A DNA stretch of 64,000 nucleotides. Origin: Thorsellia kenyensis. GTDB taxonomy: Bacteria; Pseudomonadota; Gammaproteobacteria; Enterobacterales; Thorselliaceae. Position numbers and translations under genes: made by a program. The stretch covers positions 1-64,000 of the forward strand of contig NZ_JBHLXE010000090.1 in assembly GCF_042432445.1 (NCBI RefSeq). Direction: 5' to 3'. The notes under the pieces are model-generated. The model worked only from the letters and a program-made list of their open reading frames with translations, did not search any database and was not told where the DNA came from. Shown here piece by piece: positions 1-8,360 of the stretch. Positions within the stretch are counted from its first letter, which is position 1; each line of letters starts with the position of its first letter.

Positions 1-1
1 A

Positions 2-58
2 GAACTAACAGGCATAACCAGAGAAAAAATTATCGTGGGGTATGCACTTATGTCTTGA
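2..58 (+). CDS. Possible 3' end of a gene entering from the left edge
   Basis: Frame 2 is open from the window edge for 18 codons and ends in TGA at 56-58. The residues read ELTGITREKIIVGYALMS, which looks like an ordinary protein tail. Frame 1 is also open, to a TAA at 88-90, so the choice of frame is a judgement on amino-acid character only. If real, the gene converges with pdxH. Family unknown. Confidence 0.25.
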   Translation, partial: ELTGITREKIIVGYALMS

Positions 59-120
59 ATTCACCAAAAAATGGAAATGCGCTTGTCTAACAAATCACAG
101 TAACTAACGGTTGTAAATAG

Positions 121-146
121 AGTCAGTATTATATCTTCTGCTGACT
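121..146. other. Small inverted repeat downstream of pdxH
   Basis: AGTCAG (121-126) and CTGACT (141-146) form a 6-bp dyad with a 14-nt loop, between the pdxH stop and the possible convergent gene at the left edge. There is no clear T-tract on either side. It may be a weak shared terminator. The rest of positions 59-152 holds nothing I recognise. Confidence 0.2.
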
Positions 147-152
147 GTAAAT

Positions 153-815
153 TTAAGGAGATAATCTTGAAATTTCCCACGCCGTTCCTTCATTTTTATC
201 CTTCAATTCATACTTGAATCTATCATGTAATCTATGTACTCCTCCTTGCCAAAACTCAATAGAGTGTAAAGCGATTTCATATCCCCCCCAATTATTTGGA
301 AAAGGAACTTTTTCTTCTGCGTAAGTTTCACACAAATGATGATAGGTTTCTAAAAGAGGCTTTTTACTTTTTAGTTGAGTTGATTGTTTCGAGCTAATAG
401 CCGCAATCTGACTCTCTTTAGGGCGACTATAAAAATAGTCTTTTGAAATATCAATTGAGGTTTTTTTTGCAATACCTATTGCAATTACTTGTCTTTCAAG
501 CATATACCAAGGGAACAGCACACTGACTTGGTTATTATCGTCTATACAACGGGCCTTATTACTCTCGTAATTGGTAAAAAAGGTGATGCTGTGGGCGAGT
601 TCATCTAAGGCTTTCATTAAAACGATTCTTGAAGACGGTTGGTGTTGTTTGTTTACTGTGCTTAATACAAATGCACTTGGATCAGGAATATTAGCTAATT
701 TTGCCTCTTCCAACCATTTGATTAATAGTGTTAAAGGATTATTTGGTAACTCTTGACGTGTTAATTGGCCCTTATCATATTCTCTACGTAAGCTGGCAAG
801 TTGCTTATTATCCAT
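153..815 (-). CDS. pdxH: Pyridoxamine 5'-phosphate oxidase
   Basis: FMN enzyme that oxidises pyridoxamine or pyridoxine 5'-phosphate to pyridoxal 5'-phosphate, the last and salvage step of vitamin B6 synthesis, in the cytosol. The 220-residue product aligns end to end with E. coli PdxH (218 aa): LRREYDKGQL near the N-terminus, SRIVLMK for FMN contact, FPWYMLERQV, SRPKESQI, and the C-terminal EFWQGGVHRLHDRF followed by a terminal RLSP. The start is the ATG at 815, because AGAGGA lies 7 nt upstream. A TTG at 860 would add 15 residues without homology. It stands alone; no pdx neighbours are present. Identification is secure. Confidence 0.96.
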   Translation of the reverse strand: MDNKQLASLRREYDKGQLTRQELPNNPLTLLIKWLEEAKLANIPDPSAFVLSTVNKQHQPSSRIVLMKALDELAHSITFFTNYESNKARCIDDNNQVSVLFPWYMLERQVIAIGIAKKTSIDISKDYFYSRPKESQIAAISSKQSTQLKSKKPLLETYHHLCETYAEEKVPFPNNWGGYEIALHSIEFWQGGVHRLHDRFKYELKDKNEGTAWEISRLSP

Positions 816-1001
816 AAATAAATCCTCTGAATTTGAATCAAATTGTGCGCGTTTATTCAAGAAAAAAGTACACGCAGATAGGTTATATTGTTTAATTTAA
901 TGAATAAATATATCTCAACATAATAATTTATTGTCCTCGATAATATAACATAGGAGAAAAATATTTTTGAACTCGATAAGTTATATAAGAGTTTTATTTT
1001 A

Positions 1002-1631
1002 TTATTTTAATGAACGCTCTTTAGATTGAATAGTTTTAAATCCAAAGTAAATACGCGTGAAGATAGTAATCGAGGCTAAAAAGGCAAATATCAGTGCTAA
1101 AAGAGAAAAATATGCCGGAAATATGCAAAAAGCACAAAAAAATAAAATGGTTTCCGTTCCTTCGGTCAGTCCATTTAAATAATAAAAACTTTTGTAGGCA
1201 AATTGAGGTCTATCAAGTTTAAATGTCTCTGCATGGATTGCAAAAGCTAAAAAACTGCTCCCCGTTCCTATAAATGTCATCAGCAAGATAGCAGCACTCA
1301 ATGCATTTTCAGTTGGAGAGGCTATTGCAAATGCAACAGGTATTGAGGCATAAAAAAGGAAGTCCAGGCAAATATCTAAAAATCCGCCAGAAGGGGTATC
1401 TTCTTTTAAAGTTCTGGCCAGTGCCCCATCAAGTCCATCACAAAGGCGATTTATCATGATCCCTATTAGTCCGAACCAAAAATAACTTAAACTTATAGCA
1501 ATTGCAGCCATTAGACCAATAATAAAACCCACTATTGTGATTTGGTTTGATTTTATTCCTTTATTAATTAACAGTTTAACTGTCGGTGTCAGTAAGGGCG
1601 TTAATTTGGGTGTAATTTTAGCATCCAGCAT
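1002..1631 (-). CDS. CDP-alcohol phosphatidyltransferase family membrane protein
   Basis: Integral membrane enzyme of the family that transfers a phosphatidyl group from CDP-diacylglycerol to an alcohol. The signature DG-x2-AR-x8-G-x3-D-x3-D is complete (DGALAR, then G and two Asp at the right spacing). About six hydrophobic segments follow the motif region. The acceptor alcohol cannot be told from sequence; E. coli YnbA is a similar uncharacterised member. It starts just downstream of the VTT-reductase fusion and is probably co-transcribed with it. The ATG at 1631 is chosen; a TTG at 1676, 6 nt after the upstream stop, would add 15 residues. Neither has a strong ribosome-binding site. Confidence 0.85.
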   Translation of the reverse strand: MLDAKITPKLTPLLTPTVKLLINKGIKSNQITIVGFIIGLMAAIAISLSYFWFGLIGIMINRLCDGLDGALARTLKEDTPSGGFLDICLDFLFYASIPVAFAIASPTENALSAAILLMTFIGTGSSFLAFAIHAETFKLDRPQFAYKSFYYLNGLTEGTETILFFCAFCIFPAYFSLLALIFAFLASITIFTRIYFGFKTIQSKERSLK

Positions 1632-1682
1632 TAATATTAACTCGTTTTGTAGGTAAATTATCAGGATTAGAGTCAATTTGAT

Positions 1683-3962
1683 TTAACGCCTATTCCATGT
1701 GTGATATTTTTTTAACCAATTAAGTGTCCAGGGCTTAATTCTACTCTTTTGCCATAAACCCGCAATATGTTTATTTCCTTCACTCCAAGTAGGGTAGGGG
1801 TGAGGAGTTCTTAAAATTTTCGATAGACCAAGTTTATATTTCATGGCTAGAGTAAATTCACTTAGCATATCATCAGCCCTTTTCGCTACGATGCAAACTC
1901 CAATAATCGAATCTGAATTAGGTACCGTGAGTACTTTTATAAAACCATGATTATCAAGCTCTGTAATTGCTCTATCAAGCTCATCTAACGAAAAATGAAT
2001 CACATGATAGGGAATATTTTTCTCTTTTGCCTCTTTTTCAGTTAATCCAACCCGTGCAATACAAGGCGAAATATAAGTACAAACAGGCAAAATACTTTCG
2101 TCTACTTTGAATTTTTTAAATCGACCAAATAGAGCATTTACCGTAGCGTACCAAGCATGATGTGCTGCTAAATGGGTGAATTGTCGGCCTCCAACACAAT
2201 CACCTGCAAGATAAATATTACTAAACGGTAGTTCTAAATATTCATTTGGTTCTTTATGTGTAATAACATGCGTATCATTTTTTGCAGTTTCTGTTGCACC
2301 ATGATTTGACTTGCGCGTTAGGGATAAACTATTTATTCCTAGGTTCTCTAATCCAACCTCAGTCAGTCTAGGTTTTCTACCTATCGCCGTAATAAAAACA
2401 TCAAAGTTCAGCAATGTCTCATTCTGAATTTCATGTTTATGCTGACGCCCGATGTCACATTTTTGATTAATCCTTGCATAGTAGGGTAAAATTGATTCCT
2501 TTGATTTATGCAGTGAGGTTATTTCAGCATTAAATAAGATATTAACCCCACTTTTGATTAAACTCTCTTTAGCTATTGTGATGACGTCATTATCCTCTTT
2601 ACTGAGAATATTTTCCCCTCTGGCAATTATGGTCACTTGGATACCAAGGTGACTAAAACTCTGCGCCAGTTCCAAAGCAATAGGACCAGATCCTTGTATG
2701 AGTATATGGCGAGGTTTTTTAGTTCTAGCAGAAAAGGCATCCCAAAGAGTATCTGTTGTCAAAGTGGGAACCTCCTCAATACCAGGTATAAGGGGCATTT
2801 TTGGCTCAGAACCTGTGGCAATAATGATGCTTTTGGTTGTTACTGTTTTCGTCCCACCTTGTCTACCAGTGATATTTATTTGCCAAGGTGTGATAATTTG
2901 AGCATTCCCTATGACCACCTCAACACCTAAGTCGGTATAGCGTTCTATACTGTCTTTGGGAGCTATTTTAGCAATTCTTTGCGTGATTGATTTAAACAAA
3001 TGTACGAAATCTTCATCGGTCAAATCTATGATTCGTTTTTGCACAAATCCTTTAGAACCAAGCTCCCTTGCCGCATGGAAATAGGCCGCACTACTTATTA
3101 ACGATTTACTTGGAACACACCCATGATTGAGACAATCACCACCCATCTTATCTCGTTCAATTAATAGAACCCTAGCCTTTACACTAGAGGCAATATAGCT
3201 ACTTACAAGGCCAGCTGCGCCGGCGCCTATGACAACTAGGTTGTAATCAAAGTGATTAGGCTGTGTAAACGGTTTAAGTTGTTTTTTTCTCTTAACAAAG
3301 GAGAGGGTCTTCTTTATCACAATAGGGAATAAGCCTAACAAAGTCAGTGTAATAAGTATGGGAGGGGAAAATATATCTTCCATTTGTTTTATTTTGGAAA
3401 GTTCTGTGCCTGCAAAAACGAAAATCATGGTGCCGGGCAACATGCCTATTTGGCTAATTAAATAGAATCTTAGAGAATTAAATTTTGTCAATCCCATCAC
3501 AATATTGATGAGGAAAAAAGGAAATATAGGAATGAGCCTTAGTGTTAAGAGGTAGAGCCATCCTTCTTTATCTAGACCTTGATTTATTTTTTCGAGAGAG
3601 TCTCTAAATTTGTTCTGTAATAGGTTACGTAATAAATACCTTGAGGATAAAAATGCAATAGTTGCACCTAGGCTTGAGGCAAATGAGACAATCAAAAGCC
3701 CAGTGGTAAAACCAAAAAGTGCGCCTGACAAAAGTGTTAAGATAGCAGCTCCAGGTAATGAAGCACTGACCATAACAAGATAAATAATAAAAAACAGAGT
3801 AGCATAATATAAATAGTTAGTGGGGGACTCATGTAGGGTTATCTGCCATTGTCTATAGTGATTTTGAATTCTATCTAATGTTAAATGGTCTGAGACATCA
3901 AAATAAAAAAAAGCGGCTATTAGTAACAACCAAAGAAGAATAATCGCTATTTTTTTGAACAT
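1683..3962 (-). CDS. VTT-domain membrane protein fused to FAD/NAD(P) disulfide oxidoreductase
   Basis: Two-part protein of 759 residues. Residues 1 to about 220 are a TVP38/TMEM64 (VTT, DedA-superfamily) membrane domain with several hydrophobic helices and a reentrant-like LPGAAIL stretch. From about residue 237 comes a class-I pyridine nucleotide-disulfide reductase: FAD fold VVIGAGAAGL, redox pair C277/C282 in GGDCLNHGCVPSKS, a second nucleotide fold near IQGSGPIALELAQ, FAD-binding IYLAGDCVGG, and a C-terminal dimerisation domain ending in HPYPTWSEGNK. It resembles the mercuric-reductase/lipoamide-dehydrogenase group but has no N-terminal metal-binding domain. AAGGA lies 7 nt before the ATG. 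The substrate is unknown; a link between membrane lipid and thiol redox chemistry is inference. Confidence 0.88.
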   Translation of the reverse strand: MFKKIAIILLWLLLIAAFFYFDVSDHLTLDRIQNHYRQWQITLHESPTNYLYYATLFFIIYLVMVSASLPGAAILTLLSGALFGFTTGLLIVSFASSLGATIAFLSSRYLLRNLLQNKFRDSLEKINQGLDKEGWLYLLTLRLIPIFPFFLINIVMGLTKFNSLRFYLISQIGMLPGTMIFVFAGTELSKIKQMEDIFSPPILITLTLLGLFPIVIKKTLSFVKRKKQLKPFTQPNHFDYNLVVIGAGAAGLVSSYIASSVKARVLLIERDKMGGDCLNHGCVPSKSLISSAAYFHAARELGSKGFVQKRIIDLTDEDFVHLFKSITQRIAKIAPKDSIERYTDLGVEVVIGNAQIITPWQINITGRQGGTKTVTTKSIIIATGSEPKMPLIPGIEEVPTLTTDTLWDAFSARTKKPRHILIQGSGPIALELAQSFSHLGIQVTIIARGENILSKEDNDVITIAKESLIKSGVNILFNAEITSLHKSKESILPYYARINQKCDIGRQHKHEIQNETLLNFDVFITAIGRKPRLTEVGLENLGINSLSLTRKSNHGATETAKNDTHVITHKEPNEYLELPFSNIYLAGDCVGGRQFTHLAAHHAWYATVNALFGRFKKFKVDESILPVCTYISPCIARVGLTEKEAKEKNIPYHVIHFSLDELDRAITELDNHGFIKVLTVPNSDSIIGVCIVAKRADDMLSEFTLAMKYKLGLSKILRTPHPYPTWSEGNKHIAGLWQKSRIKPWTLNWLKKYHTWNRR

Positions 3963-3982
3963 TTTAATATCCTTAAGTGAAA

Positions 3983-4010
3983 ATAAAAACGGCGTAATAT
4001 CGCTACGCCA
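3983..4010 (-). terminator. Rho-independent terminator, minus strand
   Basis: Read on the minus strand, GGCGTA and TACGCC form a hairpin followed by GTTTTTATTTT. It lies between msrAB and the VTT-reductase fusion and would end the msrAB transcript. It sits only about 20 nt before the next start codon, so a promoter serving the fusion gene from further upstream would also read through it. Confidence 0.65.
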
Positions 4011-4187
4011 TCTTAAACGAAAACTAATGCATCAGTTAGACTGGAGTATACTAAATTCAAATCAAGAGGCGGGTTTCAATATTACTGCTCGCCCAATCAA
4101 TAGCAATTAGAATAATATTGTTTCCTGCAACTATGAGTAATTTTAGTATAAAAGTATTAAATCAATTTATCTACCAGTGAATAAAAG

Positions 4188-5399
4188 TTATGCTTTATCA
4201 AATAAACTTAAATATTTGCCATATCCTTTTTCAGCAAGTTCAACTTTAGGAATAAAACGCATACTGGCTGAATTCATACAGTATCTGAGTCCAGTTGGCG
4301 CAGGGCCATCATCAAATACATGCCCTAAATGAGAGTCACCAAATTTACTTCTTACTTCTGTACGTTTCATAAAAAAGCTGTTGTCTTCTTTTTCTACTAT
4401 GAAATTGTCATCAATGGGTTTTGTAAAGCTTGGCCAACCTGTGCCAGAATCATATTTATCAGTTGATGAGAATAGAGGTTCACCGCTGACAATATCTACA
4501 TAGATGCCTTCTTCTTTAAAATCCCAATAGCGGTTATCAAAAGGTTTTTCGGTGCCATCTTCTTGTGTTACCTTATATTCAATATCACTTAGCATTGCTT
4601 TAATTTCTGCATCAGAAGGGCGTTTGTATACTACATCATTACCAGTTAAAAGGCTAACATCAGCATTTTTATCAGTTGGCATTGTCCCTTTTTTCTCATC
4701 AATTAACTGGCGTAAAGTAATTGGATTAGTTTTTCTATCTATACCGAAAATTCCATCTAGATATTGGTCACGACCAGAACCATGGCGATAATAACGATAG
4801 CGTAAAGGATTGTTAATGTAATAATCTTGATGATAATCTTCAGCTACATAAAAAGTATCTAGTTTGATAAATTCTATTTTTAAGGGTTGTGGAAATATTT
4901 TGGCCGCATCAACTTCAGCAATGAAACGCATCGCTTCGGCTTTTTCTTCTTCAGAGCCATAGAAAATAGCAGGACGATAGTGTTTCCCCCTGTCGACAAA
5001 TGAACCTTCTGAGTCAGTGGGATCAATGCCACGCATGAAAGCATCAAGCATAGCTTCATAACTTAGCACAGTAGGATCGTAAGTGACCTCGATGACTTCT
5101 AGATGACCTGTTGTACCGGAAGATACTTCTTCATAAGTTGGATTTTTTGTTGTGCCGCCAGCATAACCTGAAACAACATCAATGACACCTTCGATTTTTT
5201 CCATATCTGCTTCAGTACACCAAAAGCACCCACCGGCAAGAACAGCTTTTGCATATTGGCCATTATTCTCTTGCTTATTAGCTGTTTCATTAGCATGACT
5301 AAAAGGAGAAAAGATATAGAGTAAAGGGATAACTATCATCATTATGATGAGTGCTCCCCATTTTGTTAGCCTTAAATTAGACACAGTTGGGTTATTCAT
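4188..5399 (-). CDS. msrAB: Membrane-anchored bifunctional methionine sulfoxide reductase MsrA-MsrB
   Basis: Repairs oxidised methionine: MsrA reduces the S-sulfoxide, MsrB the R-sulfoxide. The 403-residue protein has one N-terminal hydrophobic segment (about 12-31) and no further helices, so the catalytic part should face the periplasm as in the PilB/MsrAB type. MsrA begins with GCFWC (C58, C61). MsrB follows from about residue 260 with YWDF, SGTGWPSF, HLGHVFDDGP and the catalytic RYC (C374). The protein has only three cysteines. The zinc CxxC pairs of many MsrB are absent, and the SGCGWPSF resolving Cys seen in some fusions is Thr here. The ATG at 5399 has AGGAG 5 nt upstream; an in-frame GTG at 5405 overlaps that site and is unlikely. 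Confidence 0.94.
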   Translation of the reverse strand: MNNPTVSNLRLTKWGALIIMMIVIPLLYIFSPFSHANETANKQENNGQYAKAVLAGGCFWCTEADMEKIEGVIDVVSGYAGGTTKNPTYEEVSSGTTGHLEVIEVTYDPTVLSYEAMLDAFMRGIDPTDSEGSFVDRGKHYRPAIFYGSEEEKAEAMRFIAEVDAAKIFPQPLKIEFIKLDTFYVAEDYHQDYYINNPLRYRYYRHGSGRDQYLDGIFGIDRKTNPITLRQLIDEKKGTMPTDKNADVSLLTGNDVVYKRPSDAEIKAMLSDIEYKVTQEDGTEKPFDNRYWDFKEEGIYVDIVSGEPLFSSTDKYDSGTGWPSFTKPIDDNFIVEKEDNSFFMKRTEVRSKFGDSHLGHVFDDGPAPTGLRYCMNSASMRFIPKVELAEKGYGKYLSLFDKA

Positions 5400-5637
5400 A
5401 GACACTCCTAAGCATCAAGTTTATAAAATAATACGTAAAACTAATAAAATAAATTAAATAAGGAATGTTGCATCCTAGTGTAAGACTAACAAATTCATAT
5501 TTACCTAAAGACTACTTTCAAATTAAATTAAATTAATGTTTTAGTTATGTTTGTTACCAGCTAGTCTGAGTATTAGGTAAAGTTTTTTGTGCAAGTGCTA
5601 TTCTTCTACCAGTAGTAAGATCGCAAGGGTTCGCTAG

Positions 5638-6465
5638 CTAATCATAACTTTTAGAATCTTTGTGTTTTGATTGTTCAGGTAGTTTATGAAAAGTGATTTT
5701 TTTGAAGAGTAACTTAATCGCTTGATAGTGGATTAATGTTATTGCTTTGAGCGTTACTAAAGGTGATCGCCAAAAGGCTTTATTTAGGTTTTTCTTAGTC
5801 AAAGAGGAAAAATTTCCTTTTAATGAGGTAACCAGCATTTTATTATTATCTTTGTCGTAGTAATCGATATTGATATAAAGTAAGTCATCTGTAATATCAA
5901 AACGAAAAAGATACTTCCCTTCTCTAGGTAAAAAGGGAGAAACATGGAAGCATTTATCGGCATTAATCCAAATACATGGTTCAATATTCCCTTGATTTTT
6001 ATCGTGTTTACTTTGAGATGTTATAGGGGGTAAACATACATAAGTGTGAGTTTGACCAAAGGTGTTATTTACCTCGCAAATAATAGTCTTAATATTTTTA
6101 TTCTCATCTTTGCATACCCAAAAACTCACAGGGTTGAAAACATAACCGAAAATTCTCGGCATGCAAATGAGAGTAATATCTTCGTATAAGGGGCACTCAT
6201 ATTTAGCTAACAAATCATGTGCCCATTGTTTTAAGCTGCGTTCGTCTCGATAACCATGATCTTTTGGATTAAAACTATGTCGATTATAGTGGTGTTGCCC
6301 AATTGGCAATTCCGTCCTTTTAGATGCATTATCAATTAATTCAAGGGGTAGTGATAGGTAATAGACATGATATTTGAATGCATTTACTTTTGGTAAAAAG
6401 CGTTTGTGCATGACTTCTGCATTGAGTACTTTTGCATCGGTTATTAGCGTGTCGGTATTTAACAT
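5638..6465 (-). CDS. DUF1365 family protein of the fatty-acid modification cluster
   Basis: DUF1365 protein of 275 residues. Recognisable parts are HKRFLPKVNAFKYHVYYLSLPL near the N-terminus, FNPKDHGYRD, and the core MPRIFGYVFNPVSFWVC plus CEVNNTFGQTH. The biochemical role is not established. In many proteobacteria the gene sits between an FAD amine-oxidase-like gene and a CFA-synthase-like gene, as here, so a role in acyl-chain modification is inferred from context. It follows the FAD gene by 48 nt. The start is the ATG at 6465 with AAGGA 7-8 nt upstream; an in-frame GTG/ATG pair at 6486/6483 has no better site. Confidence 0.87.
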   Translation of the reverse strand: MLNTDTLITDAKVLNAEVMHKRFLPKVNAFKYHVYYLSLPLELIDNASKRTELPIGQHHYNRHSFNPKDHGYRDERSLKQWAHDLLAKYECPLYEDITLICMPRIFGYVFNPVSFWVCKDENKNIKTIICEVNNTFGQTHTYVCLPPITSQSKHDKNQGNIEPCIWINADKCFHVSPFLPREGKYLFRFDITDDLLYINIDYYDKDNNKMLVTSLKGNFSSLTKKNLNKAFWRSPLVTLKAITLIHYQAIKLLFKKITFHKLPEQSKHKDSKSYD

Positions 6466-6513
6466 GATTATTTCCTTAATCATCACTCGTTAGGCATTAT
6501 CCCTAAAGCCTTT

Positions 6514-7800
6514 TTATCCTTTATGTTTCGGATTTATTTGCCAAGGAGGAGAAATTCCCATTTTTGCAGCTACATTGACGGCACTTAAAAGACCATCTTC
6601 GTGGAATCCATATCTTTGCCAAGCACCACAATACCAGATTTTATTTGTCCCTTGAATTTCGTCTATTCTTTTTTGTGCATTAATAGCACTTTGATCGAAT
6701 TTTGGGTGCTCAAATTGATGAGATTCAAAAGTCAGAGCATCTCTAGGAGGGTTTAACGGATTTAATGTGACAAGAATAGGGCTTTGGGTATTTAAAGGTT
6801 GTAAATTATTCATCCAATAAGTCAAACATAGCTCATCTTGCTTAGAGGCTTTTTCATTTGATAGATAGACCCAACTAGACCAAGCTTTTTTACGTTTGGG
6901 CATAAAATCAGAGTCTTGATGCGCAAACGTAATATTAGGTTGATAGTGAATGTTGCCTAAGATTTGCTTTTCTTGTTCTGTCGGATTCTTCAATAGGTTA
7001 AGGGCTTGATCACTATGACAGGCAAATATGACTTCATCAAACTGAACTGGTGGCTTATCACTAAAAGTTATGGTGACTTTTTCATTTTCACGGAATACAG
7101 AGTCAATTTGGCTATTGAGTTCAATAGTTCCTTTTAATTTAGAGATAATGCGCTTAACATATTCTCTGCTGCCACCTTTAACTGTAAACCATTGTGGTTG
7201 ATCATTCACAGTTAAAAGGCCATGGTTATCAAAAAATTGAATCATAGTTTTGGCTGGAAATCTTAGCATATCTTCAAGAGGAGTACTCCAGATTGCACCA
7301 CCCATTGCAAGCAAATAGTAGTTTTTAAACCATTCGCCAAGACCTAGTTCTTCTAAACATTGCTGCATGCTAGCATTAGGGTTTTTATCAACAAAATAGA
7401 GGGCTTCTTTGTTAAACCTCAAAACATCTTTAAGCATTTTATAAAATTTGGGATTAAAAAAATGGCTCTTTTGCGCAAAAAGATAACTCAGTTTTCTTGT
7501 ACCATACTCAATTTGTCCCTCATTAATACTTACACCAAATGACATATCACTTTTTGAGATAGGTACATGTAAATGTTCAAATAGGGCTGTTAAATGTGGA
7601 TAATTTCGATAATTAAATACAATAAAACCTGTATCTACTGCAATAGATTGGCCTTCGGACTCAACATCGATTGTGCGGCTGTGTCCTCCTAGATAATCAT
7701 TTTTTTCAAAAAGTGTTATATCGCAATGAGAGTTAAGAATATACGCTGCACCCAATCCTGATATGCCGCCACCGATAATTGCAATTTTTTTTCTGCTCAT
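6514..7800 (-). CDS. FAD-dependent amine-oxidase-like oxidoreductase (NAD(P)-binding Rossmann)
   Basis: Flavoprotein of the amine-oxidase/phytoene-desaturase superfamily, 428 residues. The N-terminus is a textbook FAD fold, KIAIIGGGISGLGAAYIL, followed by FEKNDYLGGHSRT. The C-terminal FAD contact is KIWYCGAWQRYGFHEDGLLSAVNVA. The family is the partner of CFA-synthase-like enzymes; in plants a similar oxidase domain is fused to the N-terminus of cyclopropane synthase. Likely job: oxidation or desaturation of a membrane acyl chain before or after methyl transfer (inference). It is the first gene of the minus-strand arm, 44 nt from a heptamer repeat array. The ATG at 7800 follows an AAGGGTC site. 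Confidence 0.9.
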   Translation of the reverse strand: MSRKKIAIIGGGISGLGAAYILNSHCDITLFEKNDYLGGHSRTIDVESEGQSIAVDTGFIVFNYRNYPHLTALFEHLHVPISKSDMSFGVSINEGQIEYGTRKLSYLFAQKSHFFNPKFYKMLKDVLRFNKEALYFVDKNPNASMQQCLEELGLGEWFKNYYLLAMGGAIWSTPLEDMLRFPAKTMIQFFDNHGLLTVNDQPQWFTVKGGSREYVKRIISKLKGTIELNSQIDSVFRENEKVTITFSDKPPVQFDEVIFACHSDQALNLLKNPTEQEKQILGNIHYQPNITFAHQDSDFMPKRKKAWSSWVYLSNEKASKQDELCLTYWMNNLQPLNTQSPILVTLNPLNPPRDALTFESHQFEHPKFDQSAINAQKRIDEIQGTNKIWYCGAWQRYGFHEDGLLSAVNVAAKMGISPPWQINPKHKG

Positions 7801-7844
7801 TTTGACCCTTGCTGTATTATGTTAACTGATGATTATTTTATCAT

Positions 7845-7925
7845 ATTCTTAATTCTTAATTCTTAATTCTTAATTCTTAATTCTTAATTCTTAATTCTTA
7901 ATTCTTAATTCTTAATTCTTAATTC
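7845..7925. repeat. Heptanucleotide tandem repeat, about 11.6 copies
   Basis: The 7-mer ATTCTTA repeats without a mismatch 11 times from 7845 to 7921, with a further partial ATTC to 7925. It is non-coding and ends 44 nt upstream of the ATG of the FAD oxidoreductase gene, so it lies in that gene's promoter or 5' leader. Perfect 7-bp arrays of this length are prone to slipped-strand copy-number change. Confidence 0.97.
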
Positions 7926-8360
7926 AATATTGTAGGCTAAATTCATAGCATACGGAATTATGTACTTCTTTGAAGTATATTGAATGTAATGACTATTTTT
8001 AATAGTAAAGCGTAACTTTTATAGAAACATAAAATTGGTTTCTTTCATTTTAATAGCAACAAGAATGACTAATTGATGTAATCTAATTGCACTGCTCTAT
8101 AATTAATTCATAATATAGCTAAAGTATATCTTTCGAGTTGATAAGTCTCAAATTACATATAATTAATATACACGCAACATCATTTAAAGTGGTAGAGTGT
8201 TATACTTGTTGAAGAAACGCAATTAAAAATAATCCAAATAACGTAAACTAGTTGAATTCACCCATTTTTAACTGTTATTTTTGTAGTTTGCATTTTATTT
8301 GAAAATTGATTTAACTATTAAATGAGTTGATAGAGCATCTATTGCCATTTGAGGGGTATT
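7926..8360. other. Divergent intergenic region of the lipid module
   Basis: About 435 bp of very AT-rich DNA between the heptamer array and the methyltransferase start. It must carry the promoter of the plus-strand arm and possibly that of the minus arm. I see no clear sigma-E/ChrR-type promoter and no convincing sigma-70 pair. There is a small dyad ACTTC-TTT-GAAGT-like element near 7961-7976. No gene is evident. Confidence 0.5.

Noticed and set aside
2637..2930. Open frames on the plus strand inside the VTT-reductase gene
   Set aside because: The minus-strand frame carries complete FAD and redox motifs through this interval; the plus-strand frames have no recognisable protein features.
7845..7925. 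Heptamer array considered as a CRISPR or an iteron-type origin
   Set aside because: Units are 7 bp with no spacers, no cas or replication genes are near, and there is no DnaA-box cluster.
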